Shown piece after piece: positions 27,290 through 35,162 of a stretch of DNA of 64,000 nucleotides. Position 1 is the stretch's first letter; each line of letters starts with the position of its first letter. Both the position numbers and the translations under genes were made by a program. The notes below the pieces were generated by a model. That model searched no databases. It was not told the DNA's origin and worked only from the letters and a program-made list of their open reading frames with translations. Source of the stretch: UBA964 sp037444685 (GTDB lineage Bacteria; Pseudomonadota; Gammaproteobacteria; Steroidobacterales; Steroidobacteraceae); the NCBI GenBank assembly GCA_037444685.1, contig JBBILX010000010.1, forward strand, positions 62,001 through 126,000, read 5' to 3'.

Positions 27290-28450
27290 TCAAATGACCC
27301 CGCCCCGTTCTTCTTCGAGGATGGCGAGCGCGCCGCCGTCGTCGATGTTCTTGTTCTCGCGCTTGCTCTCGAGCTTGACGCGCAGGCGCAGCTCGTTCTT
27401 GGAGTCGGCATTGCGCAAGGCATCCTCGTAAGAGATGAAGCCCGTCTCGTACAGCTCGAACAGCGCCTGATCGAAGGTGCGCATGCCGAGCCGGTTCGAA
27501 CGTGCCATGACCTCCTTGAGCTTGGCGACTTCGCCCTTGAAGATCAGGTCCTGCACGAGCGGCGAATTGAGCATGATCTCGATCGCCGCGATGCGCCCGC
27601 TGCCGCTCTCGCGCGGGATCAGGCGCTGCGAGATCAGGGCGCGGATGTTCAGCGAGAGATCCATGAGGAGCTGCTCGCGCCGACCGTCGGGGAAGAAGTT
27701 GATGATGCGGTCGAGCGCCTGGTTCGAACTGTTGGCGTGCAGCGTCGCAAGCACGAGATGGCCGGTCTCGGCGAACTGGATGCCATACTCCATGGTCTCG
27801 CGATCGCGTATCTCGCCGATCAGGATGACATCGGGCGCCTGGCGCAGGGTGTTCTTGAGGGCGGCGTGCCACGAGTCGGTGTCGACGCCGACCTCGCGAT
27901 GCGTGACGACGCAGCCCTTGTGCGGGTGAACGTACTCGACCGGATCCTCGATCGTGACGATGTGACCGCGCGTCTTCTCGTTCCGGTAACCCACCATCGC
28001 CGCGAGCGTCGTCGACTTGCCGGACCCGGTTCCACCGACGATGATCACGAGGCCGCGCTTGGTCAGCGCGACGTCCTTGAGGATCGGCGGCAGGTCGAGC
28101 TCCTCGACCGTCGGGATCTTCGCGTTGATCAGGCGCAGCACGCAGCCGGTGAAGCCCTGCTGGATAAAGGCGTTGACGCGAAAGCGGCCGATGCCCGGCG
28201 GCGCGATCGCGAAATTGCATTCCTTCGTGGCGTCGAACTCCTTCGACTGCCGGTCGTTCATGATCGCGCGCGTGAGTACGGCGGCCTGCTCGGGCGTCAG
28301 TGCGCGCTCGCTCTGCGGGCGCACCTCGCCATCGATCTTGATGGCTGGTGGGAAGCCGGCAGTGATGAACAGGTCGGACCCCTTCCTGTCCACGACCCTG
28401 CGCAGCAGGTCCTGCATCAGCTTGATGGCTTGTTCGCGATCCATGGCCAT
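27290..28450 (-). CDS. pilU: PilU, accessory pilus-retraction ATPase
   Basis: 386-residue PilT paralogue. The stretches DRKGSDLFITAGFPPAIKI, ALTKRGLVIIVGGTGSGKST, SIEDP-type VTIEDPVEYVHPHKGC, NTLRQAPDVILIGEIRDRETM and NQALDRIINFFP closely follow Pseudomonas PilU. In characterised species PilU works with PilT to add retraction force. The C-terminal end is a charged tail (SKRENKNIDDGGALAILEEERG). Located between pilT (53 bases upstream) and the third ATPase. Confidence 0.93.
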   Translation of the reverse strand: MAMDREQAIKLMQDLLRRVVDRKGSDLFITAGFPPAIKIDGEVRPQSERALTPEQAAVLTRAIMNDRQSKEFDATKECNFAIAPPGIGRFRVNAFIQQGFTGCVLRLINAKIPTVEELDLPPILKDVALTKRGLVIIVGGTGSGKSTTLAAMVGYRNEKTRGHIVTIEDPVEYVHPHKGCVVTHREVGVDTDSWHAALKNTLRQAPDVILIGEIRDRETMEYGIQFAETGHLVLATLHANSSNQALDRIINFFPDGRREQLLMDLSLNIRALISQRLIPRESGSGRIAAIEIMLNSPLVQDLIFKGEVAKLKEVMARSNRLGMRTFDQALFELYETGFISYEDALRNADSKNELRLRVKLESKRENKNIDDGGALAILEEERGGVI

Positions 28451-28503
28451 TCTCCGGGAGACTGCTCAGGCAACGCTGATGCGGCGTCGCGGCCGCGCGT
28501 GCC

Positions 28504-29544
28504 CTAGAGCGCGTCCTTGTTCTGCGCCTTGTAGCGCGCCTCTTCCTTGCTGATCAGACCCTTGGCGAGGAGATCCTGCAGGCACTGATCGAGCGTCTGC
28601 ATGCCGTCCTTCTGGCCGGTCTGGATGGAGGAGTACATCTGCGCGATCTTGCCCTCGCGGATCAGGTTACGGATGGCTGGCGTGCCAATCATGATCTCGT
28701 GGGCCGCGATGCGGCCGCCGCCGATCCTCTTGAGCAGCGTCTGTGAGATCACGGCGCGCAGCGACTCAGAGAGCATCGACCGGACCATTTCCTTCTCGGC
28801 GGCCGGGAAGACATCGACGACACGATCGATGGTCTTGGCCGCCGAACTCGTATGCAGGGTGCCGAACACGAGGTGCCCGGTCTCGGCCGCGGTCAGCGCG
28901 AGGCGGATGGTCTCGAGGTCGCGCATCTCGCCTACCAGGATGATATCGGGGTCCTCGCGCAGCGCAGAACGAAGCGCTTCGCTGAAGCCGAGCGTGTCGC
29001 GGTGCACTTCGCGCTGGTTGATCAGGCAACGCTTGCTCTCGTGCACGAACTCGATCGGGTCTTCGATCGTGATGATGTGATCCGGCCGGTTGTCGTTGGC
29101 GTGATTGATCATCGCCGCGAGCGTGGTCGACTTGCCGGAGCCCGTGGGACCCGTGACGAGCACGAGGCCGCGCGGCAGCATGCACAGGTCGCGGAAGATC
29201 TTCGGCGCCTGCAGGTCGTCGAGGCTGAGCACGACGGACGGGATGTTGCGGAACACGGCGCCCGCTCCGCGGTTCTGGTTGAACGCGTTGACGCGGAAGC
29301 GGGCGAGCTTGGGGATCTCGAAGGAAAAGTCGGTCTCGAAGAACTCTTCGTAGGCCTTGCGCTGCTTGTCGTTCATGATGTCGTAAACCATGCTGTGCAC
29401 GTCCTTGTGGGACAGCGCGGGCATGTTGACGCGCTTCATGTCGCCGTCGACGCGGATCATCGGCGGCATGCCCGCCGAGAGGTGAAGGTCGGATGCCTTG
29501 TTCTTGACGGCGAACGCGAGCAGCTGGGCGATATCGACGGCCAT
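28504..29544 (-). CDS. pilT: PilT, type IV pilus retraction ATPase
   Basis: 346-residue hexameric ATPase that depolymerises the pilus for twitching motility. Hallmarks: KNKASDLHLSAGMPPMIRV, Walker A GPTGSGKST, Asp box ITIEDPIEFVH, Walker B IILVGEMRDLETI, FGTLHTSSAAKTIDR and the retraction signature AIRNLIREGK. The ATG at 29544 has AGGAG five bases upstream. Divergent from yggS; a TATACT -10 lies on the minus strand about 25 bases before the start. The partner sensory operon pilG-chpC lies 5 kb away. Confidence 0.96.
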   Translation of the reverse strand: MAVDIAQLLAFAVKNKASDLHLSAGMPPMIRVDGDMKRVNMPALSHKDVHSMVYDIMNDKQRKAYEEFFETDFSFEIPKLARFRVNAFNQNRGAGAVFRNIPSVVLSLDDLQAPKIFRDLCMLPRGLVLVTGPTGSGKSTTLAAMINHANDNRPDHIITIEDPIEFVHESKRCLINQREVHRDTLGFSEALRSALREDPDIILVGEMRDLETIRLALTAAETGHLVFGTLHTSSAAKTIDRVVDVFPAAEKEMVRSMLSESLRAVISQTLLKRIGGGRIAAHEIMIGTPAIRNLIREGKIAQMYSSIQTGQKDGMQTLDQCLQDLLAKGLISKEEARYKAQNKDAL

Positions 29545-29595
29545 GGGCACTCCTGACAAGCAGCCGGAGTATAGCCAAGGGATAATGCGGCACCT

Positions 29596-30300
29596 ATGTT
29601 AACCCTTACGCAGAATCTCGCGGAAAACCTGCAGGCGGTGCGGACGCGCCTCGCCAGGGCCGCGGCGGACTGCGGCAGAAATGCGGAGTCCATCACGCTT
29701 CTCGCCGTTGGCAAGTCGCAGCCGGCGAGCGCGATCGCCGCCGTCGCCGATCTCGGGCAGCGGCATTTCGGCGAGAACTATCTGCAGGAGGCGCTGCCGA
29801 AGCGGGTCGCACTCGCTCCGCGACGCCTCGTCTGGCACTTCATCGGGCAGCTGCAGTCGAACAAGACGCGCGCCGTCGCCGAGCACTTCGACTGGGTCCA
29901 CACGGTCGATCGCCTGCGCGTCGCCGAGCGCCTCTCGGCCCAGCGCCCGTATCACGCCCCGCCGCTGCGCGTCTGCATCCAGGTCCGCATCGGCGCCGAG
30001 CACTCCAAGGGCGGCGTCGCGCCGCAGGAGGCGGCCGAACTCGTCGCGGCGGTGCGTGCCTTGCCGCGTCTGGAGCTGCGCGGCCTGATGTGCCTGCCGC
30101 CGCCGGAGTCCGATCCGCAGCGGCAGCGATCGTGGCTGCGCCAGCTGCGCGAGCTCCGCGACGCCATCGATGCCGGACGAGGCATCCTCCCCGACCTGTC
30201 GATGGGGATGAGCGACGATCTGGAGGCGGCGGTCGCCGAGGGTTCGACGATCTTGCGGATCGGCACCGCCATCTTCGGCCCACGTACAATGCCGGGATGA
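29596..30300 (+). CDS. yggS: YggS-family pyridoxal phosphate homeostasis protein
   Basis: 234-residue TIM-barrel PLP-binding protein (COG0325) that buffers free PLP and has no known catalytic reaction. The PLP lysine lies in LLAVGKSQP (often VSKT in homologues), followed by FGENYLQEA, WHFIGQLQSNK, GLMCLPP and the phosphate-binding LSMGMSDDLEAAV...RIGTAIFG. A GATAAT hexamer at 29581-29586 would start transcription three bases before the ATG. It overlaps proC. Confidence 0.94.
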   Translation: MLTLTQNLAENLQAVRTRLARAAADCGRNAESITLLAVGKSQPASAIAAVADLGQRHFGENYLQEALPKRVALAPRRLVWHFIGQLQSNKTRAVAEHFDWVHTVDRLRVAERLSAQRPYHAPPLRVCIQVRIGAEHSKGGVAPQEAAELVAAVRALPRLELRGLMCLPPPESDPQRQRSWLRQLRELRDAIDAGRGILPDLSMGMSDDLEAAVAEGSTILRIGTAIFGPRTMPG

Positions 30301-31175
30301 TCGACATGCGCATCGCCTTCATCGGCGGCGGCAACATGGGACGGGCCCTGGTCGCGGCACTGCTGCGCGGCGGCGTACCTCCCGACCGTCTCGCCGTGTC
30401 CGATCCCGACGCGGCGGCGCGCGCCGCTGTCGAGCGCGCCCTCGGTGTGCGCACGTTCAGCGACAATGCCTCGGCGGTCGACGGTGCAAAAGTCGTCGTG
30501 CTGGCCGTCAAGCCGCAGGAGATGGCGAGCGTGGTCGGCGGCCTGCATGCGGCTCTGCAACGCGAGCGCCCGATGCTGCTGTCGGTAGCTGCCGGCATCC
30601 GCTGCGCCGATCTGCTCGCCTGGTCCGGCGGAGGGCTGGACGTGATCCGGGCGATGCCGAACCGCCCGGCTCTGGTCGGTGCTGGCGCCACCGCGCTCTA
30701 TGCACCCGCCACGGTGCCGGGCGCCCGCCGCGAACTCGCGAGCCGGATCATCGAACCTAGCGGAATCGTGGTCTGGCTCGAGCGGGAAGCCCAGTTGGAC
30801 GCGGTCACGGCGCTGTCCGGCAGCGGTCCTGCTTACTTCTTCCTGCTCGCCGAAGCCATGGCCGAGGCGGCCGAGGCGCTCGGACTCGAGCCCTCGACGG
30901 CGCGCCGGCTCGCGGTGGCGACTCTGCACGGCGCCGGGGCGATGGCCGGCGAGGCCATCGCCGCCGAGACGCCGGCCGCCCGCGAGTCCTCGACCGACTG
31001 GTCGATGCCGCGCATGCGTGCGGAAGTCACGTCGAAAGGCGGGACCACGGAAGCGGCACTCCGCTCGCTCGAGACCGCGGGTTTCCGCGCCGCGGTGGCC
31101 GCCGCGATGCGCGCAGCCGCCGAACGGAGTGCGGCGCTGTCGGTGCAGTCGACACCGGGTGCGGATCGCCGGTAA
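30297..31175 (+). CDS. proC: Pyrroline-5-carboxylate reductase
   Basis: NAD(P)H-dependent last step of proline synthesis. 292 residues from the ATG at 30297, which overlaps the yggS stop; an ATG three codons later (30306) is also possible and begins the Rossmann strand directly. Motifs: AFIGGGNMGRALVAALL, AVKPQEM, IRAMPNRPALVGAG, ALSGSGPAYFFLLAEAMAEA and DWSMPRMRAEVTSKGGTTEAAL. Standard for the family. The yggS-proC-yggT order is conserved widely. Confidence 0.95.
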   Translation: MIDMRIAFIGGGNMGRALVAALLRGGVPPDRLAVSDPDAAARAAVERALGVRTFSDNASAVDGAKVVVLAVKPQEMASVVGGLHAALQRERPMLLSVAAGIRCADLLAWSGGGLDVIRAMPNRPALVGAGATALYAPATVPGARRELASRIIEPSGIVVWLEREAQLDAVTALSGSGPAYFFLLAEAMAEAAEALGLEPSTARRLAVATLHGAGAMAGEAIAAETPAARESSTDWSMPRMRAEVTSKGGTTEAALRSLETAGFRAAVAAAMRAAAERSAALSVQSTPGADRR

Positions 31176-31186
31176 CGGAGCCCACG

Positions 31187-31717
31187 ATGCGTGAAGTGCT
31201 GCATTTCCTCGTCGATACCTTTTTCTCGCTGCTGTTTCTGGTTTTCCTGCTGCGCCTGCTGCTGCAGTGGTCGCGGGCGGATTTCCGCAATCCGCTGACC
31301 CAGGCCATCGTGCGCCTGTCGAACTGGCTCATCATGCCGCTGCGGCGCGCCCTGCCGCCGATCGGCCGCGTCGACACCGCCTCGGTCGTCGCGGTCGTGC
31401 TGGTCGCGCTGACGCAGACGGCAGCCCTGTACCTCGTGCGCGGTCTGGGAGTGCCCGCCGTCTTCGAGTGGCTCGAGCTGGCCGCTCTCGAGATCGCCCG
31501 GACGGTGCTGTGGCTGTACTTCTGGGCGATCTTCGTCTACGCGCTGCTGAGCCTGATCGCGCCGGGCACCTACTCGCCGGTCGTGTCGATCCTGCAGTCG
31601 ATCTGCGAGCCGGTATTGCGACCGATCCGGCGCACGATTCCGAGCGTGGCCGGTCTCGATCTCGCACCGCTCTGGGCGGGCATTGGGATTCAGGTGCTGC
31701 TGATACTGCTGCGCTGA
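31187..31717 (+). CDS. yggT: YggT family membrane protein
   Basis: 176-residue inner-membrane protein with two YggT repeats, each a pair of helices flanking a charged loop. First repeat: FFSLLFLVFLLRLLLQW, then RLSNWLIMPLRRALPPIG. Second repeat: LYFWAIFVYALLSLIAPGTY, then CEPVLRPIRRTIPSVAGLDLAPL. Function not established; reported links are to osmotic tolerance and cell division. Eleven bases after proC. Confidence 0.92.
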   Translation: MREVLHFLVDTFFSLLFLVFLLRLLLQWSRADFRNPLTQAIVRLSNWLIMPLRRALPPIGRVDTASVVAVVLVALTQTAALYLVRGLGVPAVFEWLELAALEIARTVLWLYFWAIFVYALLSLIAPGTYSPVVSILQSICEPVLRPIRRTIPSVAGLDLAPLWAGIGIQVLLILLR

Positions 31718-31901
31718 GCCGCGCAACGGCAGCGTTTGAGACCGGCGCATGGAGCGTCGGTCCTGCGCCTTTTGGGGCCAATGACTTCCGCGTCGAAGCG
31801 CGTTCGGATTCGAGTGCGTTGGCCGAGATGCAGCGCGACCGCATGCCGCGCATGCCTTGAAAACAAGGCTTTTGCGTCACTCAGCAGGCCCCACAAAGTG
31901 C

Positions 31902-31929
31902 TTGCGCCCGCAGTTGCTTGTGTTATGTT
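31902..31929 (+). promoter_or_regulatory. Candidate promoter of the HU-family gene
   Basis: TTGCGC (31902-31907) and TATGTT (31924-31929) have a 16-base spacer in the 277-base gap after yggT. The transcript would start near 31936, giving a leader of about 59 bases with GAGG before the ATG. No gene is seen in the rest of the gap. Confidence 0.45.
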
Positions 31930-31994
31930 GCGCGCCGATTCGCTCACATTCACGCGGTTTTTCCGCAGAAAATCACTCCGAGGAGTAACTAGAC

Positions 31995-32306
31995 ATGGCG
32001 AAAAAAGCTGGCGCACCGACCAAGTCGGACATCCTTAATCACATTGCCAAGGAGACCGACCTGTCGCGCAAGCAGGTGGCCGCGGTTTTCGATTCGCTGA
32101 ACGGCATCATCCGCAAGAGCCTGCGTGGCAATGGCCTGTTCACGATGCCGGGCCTGATGAAGCTCAAGGTCGTCAAGAAGCCAGCGACCAAGGCTCGCGA
32201 AGGCATCAACCCGTTCACCGGTGAGAAGATGACGTTCAAGGCGAAGCCGGCCTCGAAGAAAGTTCGCGTGCTGCCGCTCAAGGCGCTCAAGGCCATGGTC
32301 AACTGA
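31995..32306 (+). CDS. HU/IHF-family DNA-binding protein
   Basis: 103-residue histone-like nucleoid protein. TKSDILNHIAKETDLSRKQV is the dimerisation helix pair, FTMPGLMKLKVVKKPATKAR the first beta arm strand, and GINPFTGEKMTFKAKPASKKVRVLPLK the arm tip and return strands. Longer than HU (90 residues), with a Lys-rich N terminus (MAKKAGAPTK); the arm reads NPFTGEKM as in HU-related variants. The monocistronic gene is flanked by its own promoter and terminator. Whether it binds specific or general DNA cannot be said. Confidence 0.93.
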   Translation: MAKKAGAPTKSDILNHIAKETDLSRKQVAAVFDSLNGIIRKSLRGNGLFTMPGLMKLKVVKKPATKAREGINPFTGEKMTFKAKPASKKVRVLPLKALKAMVN

Positions 32307-32366
32307 ACGGCGCTCCGACACCGATTCGACCGGACGCGGCAGAGCACGCCCTGTCGCGTCCTTCTC

Positions 32367-32392
32367 GAAGGCCCGCCTCCGCGCGGGCCTTC
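32367..32392 (+). terminator. Rho-independent-type hairpin after the HU-family gene
   Basis: A perfect 10-base-pair stem (32367-32376 with 32383-32392) encloses a six-base loop. The trailing T run is weak (TCGTTG), so termination efficiency is uncertain. It lies 60 bases after the HU stop and before the oppositely oriented pseudogene, which it could also serve. Confidence 0.6.
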
Positions 32393-32429
32393 TCGTTGCG
32401 GGCGGCGCCCGGCGCCGCAGGCCAGCTCG

Positions 32430-33659
32430 TCAGCGGGATTCGGCGAGCTTGACCGAGCTGTGTTCGTTCCAGAGTACCCACGCCGCGTCGGTCGCTGCGA
32501 CCGTCGACGTCGCTCTCTGACCGCCGCCCTGCCCGTCCAGCGCTACGCGAAACCAGGCCCGGCCGCCGTCGCGAGACTATGCCGCGCCCACCCGACGCGT
32601 GTCTGTCCGGGCGTCGGCATCGGCCTTCGTCGGCCAGTCGCCCCAGGTCGCGAGGACGATCTGCCCGACGCAGGCGACGGCTGCGTATTTACCGGTCTCG
32701 TCGAGCGGCTGCAGACCTGCCTGCGCACCGTCCGTATCGACCTCGTTCCAGAGCAAGCCGTCGTCGCTGACGGCGAGGTGCGCATCGTTGATCGCGCTGT
32801 GATGGGCGACCCAGCGCCGGTCGCCGCTGCGGCAGAAGCTCGGATCGAACGCGTGGGTGAGGATCCGGCGCTCGTCCTCGAGCGCTCCGGCATGCGACAC
32901 GCGCGCCATCCACAACGAAACGTTCGGTCCGGTCGAGCCCTGCCTGTGGTCGCGCCAGACGATTTCCGCGCCGCCGTTCTCCGTACAGTGCAGCGAGGCC
33001 CCTGAACTGCGGATTGCCCCGTGCTCGACCGGCGGCAGCCACTGGGTGCCGTCGTGGATCGCGATGACGAGCGGACCGTCGCTCTCCGAGGGTTGGGCCG
33101 ACCACGCCGCCACGTTCAGCAACCGTCCCTGCTGCCGGTACACGCAAGCCGTCGGCAGGGGTGGCCCGGCCGGGCGGACGCCGAACATCACGGGCTGGCT
33201 CCACGTGCGGCCCCCGTCGCCGCTCGTGCGGGCCTGCATGGGGTCGCTGCGCCGGTCAACATAGACGACCAGCAGATCATCGCCGTCACCGGCGAGCGTG
33301 GCATCGGATGTTGCGGTGGCAAGCCCGGTCTTCTGCGGACCCGTGCCGCCCCAACGTGTCGCGTACAGCGTGCCGCTTTCGGCATGCACCGTGACCGGCA
33401 CGGCCGCCGCGGTGATGGCGATGCGGCGGCCATTCCCGAACGGCTCCTTGACGTCGCCGGTGGCGATCAGCTCGACGGTCGTGATGCTCGGCGCACCGCC
33501 CGCGTTGCCCGGAGGTGCCTACGCTGCCGGCGGAGGATTCGTCGGTTGAGCGCTCACCGGCGCATCGTCCGACCCGCCGCCACAGCCTGCCGCGACGAGC
33601 GCGAGTGCGGCTGCGATGCAGCCCGCTCGCGGCCTGACGGTCGATCGCGTGGCTCGCAC
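32430..33659 (-). pseudogene. Broken Asp-box (sialidase-like) lipoprotein gene with two in-frame amber codons
   Basis: Reading from a GTG at 33659 gives a lipoprotein signal (IAAALALVAAGCGGGSDD) and a Pro-rich linker. A TAG at 33521-33519 interrupts the linker, yet the same frame continues as coherent protein (TTVELIATGDVKEPF...). Asp-box repeats follow (SGDGGRTWSQ). A second TAG at 32579-32577 falls immediately before another repeat (SRDGGRAWF), and the frame ends at TGA 32432-32430. Without the ambers it would encode 409 residues, probably an outer-membrane or periplasmic beta-propeller. No frameshift is seen, which points to recent inactivation or sequence errors. TAG serves as an ordinary stop elsewhere in the window (pilT, pyrK, the SDR gene). 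Confidence 0.65.
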
Positions 33660-33669
33660 CGGCGAGACG

Positions 33670-34275
33670 TCAGGACCGGGAGTCCGGCGCGGCTCCGTTG
33701 GCGCCGTCGAGGCCGCCGCGACGCTGCTCCATGCGTTCCCTGAACAGCTTGCGCCGCTCCTCGCGCTGGCTGCGCCGCTGCTCCTGAATCTGCTGCAGCC
33801 TGGTGCGCTGCTCGGGTGTGAGCACGGCCCAGATCTGCGCTCGCAGCGCTGCGGCGTCGCTGACCGCGCTCGCGGCCAGCTCGCCGGCGCTGCGGCTGAC
33901 CCGCTCGACGACGGCCCGATACTCCGGGTCACCGGGCTGCGTACGGCGCATCAACTCGGCGTTGGCGCGCATCTGCTCGCGACGCTGCTGCATCCCCGGA
34001 CGAGCCGACTCGAACAGGCCGCGGATGCGCTGCCGCTGCGAATCGCTGAGCTCGAGCTCGCCGGCCGTACGTTCGAACAGTCGCGGATGCATGCCCCAGC
34101 CGCCCATGCCGAGTTCACCGGCACCGGCCGTCATCGCATGCGGCTTGGGCGGCGCATCGGCGCGCGGTCCCGCCCAGGCCGCCTGTGGGGCGGCGAGCAG
34201 GAGCGCCGCAGTGCCCGCGGCGGCAACGAGGCCCCAACGGTTCGTAAGGATCGAGATTCCGGCGCTTCGGTTCAT
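33670..34275 (-). CDS. Spy/CpxP-family periplasmic protein
   Basis: 201-residue secreted helical protein. A signal peptide (LVAAAGTAALLLAAPQAAWA) is followed by a Met/Gly-rich segment and two LTxxQ-type motifs: LELSDSQRQRIRGLF near residue 90 and VLTPEQRTRLQQ near 165, then a Gln/Arg-rich coiled region. Members are ATP-independent chaperones or metal/stress sensors (Spy, CpxP, ZraP). The ATG at 34275 begins the signal peptide. It is divergent from a CpxR/CpxA-like pair, the same arrangement as cpxP in enterics, so it is probably the regulated target and feedback inhibitor. Confidence 0.82.
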   Translation of the reverse strand: MNRSAGISILTNRWGLVAAAGTAALLLAAPQAAWAGPRADAPPKPHAMTAGAGELGMGGWGMHPRLFERTAGELELSDSQRQRIRGLFESARPGMQQRREQMRANAELMRRTQPGDPEYRAVVERVSRSAGELAASAVSDAAALRAQIWAVLTPEQRTRLQQIQEQRRSQREERRKLFRERMEQRRGGLDGANGAAPDSRS

Positions 34276-34354
34276 GGGTATGGCTCCTCTGGCGTGGTAG
34301 GCGAATGATGCCGTCTTCGACCGCAAGCGCGGCTCAAGTTTCCGTCGTGTTCGT

Positions 34355-34369
34355 GCAAAGATTCGTCAA
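34355..34369. promoter_or_regulatory. Candidate CpxR-type binding box
   Basis: GCAAA-GATTC-GTCAA has the CpxR box layout (GTAAA, five bases, GTAAA) with one mismatch in each half. It lies between the Spy/CpxP-like gene and the regulator gene, 80 bases upstream of the former and about 47 upstream of the latter. Confidence 0.4.
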
Positions 34370-34415
34370 GAGGCGCCCCGCAGGTGCGCGCGTCGTCGCC
34401 AGGACCGACAATCCG

Positions 34416-35162
34416 GTGGTGGCCCAGCAACCCTCCCAGCCCGAGGCGCGGCATCGCCTGCTGATGCTCGACGACGATCGCGAGCTCGCGGCCATGGTGC
34501 GGGAGTTCCTCGAGCTCGAGGGCTTCGAGCTCGCTCTCGTACATGCTCCGGCAGAGGTCGAGAAGGCCCTCGCAGAGCGCTCCGCGGAGCTGCTGATCCT
34601 CGATGTGATGCTGCCGCAGCGCAGCGGCTTCGAGGTTCTGCGGCGGCTGCGTGCAGACCATCCGCGACTGCCTGTGCTGATGCTCACGGCGCGCGGCGAT
34701 GCGGTCGACCGCGTCCTCGGTCTCGAACTCGGCGCCGACGACTACCTGACGAAGCCCTTCGACCCACGCGAACTCGCGGCGCGGATCCGCGCGATCCTGC
34801 GCCGCGCCCGACCGGCGACCGGTCCGTCCAGCGACGTGGAGGCTGAGCCGCTGACCGTCGGACCGCTCCGCATCGATCCGCGACGTCGCCGCATCGGCTC
34901 CGGCGACCGCTGCTGCGACCTGACCGGTGCCGAGCTGCGCATCCTGCTGCAGCTTGCCCGCCACCGCGGTCAGCTCGTGACGCGGGCCGCACTGACGGAA
35001 GAGGCGCTCGGTCGGCGCCTGACGCCCTACGATCGCAGCATCGACACGCACGTCAGCAATCTGCGCCGCAAGCTCGTCGCCTGCGGCGTCGCGACGGTCG
35101 AGATCCGCGCGCTGCGCGGCGCCGGATACGAACTCGTGCTGCTGCCGGAGACCACGCCGTGA
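34416..35162 (+). CDS. OmpR-family response regulator, CpxR-like
   Basis: 248-residue transcription regulator: receiver with LMLDDDRELAAMV, phosphoacceptor Asp in LLILDVMLPQRSGFE, MLTARGDAVDRV and YLTKPFDPRELAARI, then an OmpR winged helix (LTGAELRILLQLARHRGQLVTRAAL...SIDTHVSNLRRKL...IRALRGAGYEL). The start is uncertain: GTG codons at 34416 or 34419 fit best, because an ATG at 34305 would leave only 29 bases to the divergent gene and adds unconserved sequence. The kinase GTG overlaps its stop. Probably activates the Spy/CpxP-like gene. Confidence 0.88.
   Translation: MVAQQPSQPEARHRLLMLDDDRELAAMVREFLELEGFELALVHAPAEVEKALAERSAELLILDVMLPQRSGFEVLRRLRADHPRLPVLMLTARGDAVDRVLGLELGADDYLTKPFDPRELAARIRAILRRARPATGPSSDVEAEPLTVGPLRIDPRRRRIGSGDRCCDLTGAELRILLQLARHRGQLVTRAALTEEALGRRLTPYDRSIDTHVSNLRRKLVACGVATVEIRALRGAGYELVLLPETTP

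Noticed and set aside
32430..33659. Genome-wide amber recoding as the explanation for two in-frame TAG codons
   Set aside because: TAG ends pilT, pyrK and the SDR gene at the expected family C termini, so it works as a normal stop here.
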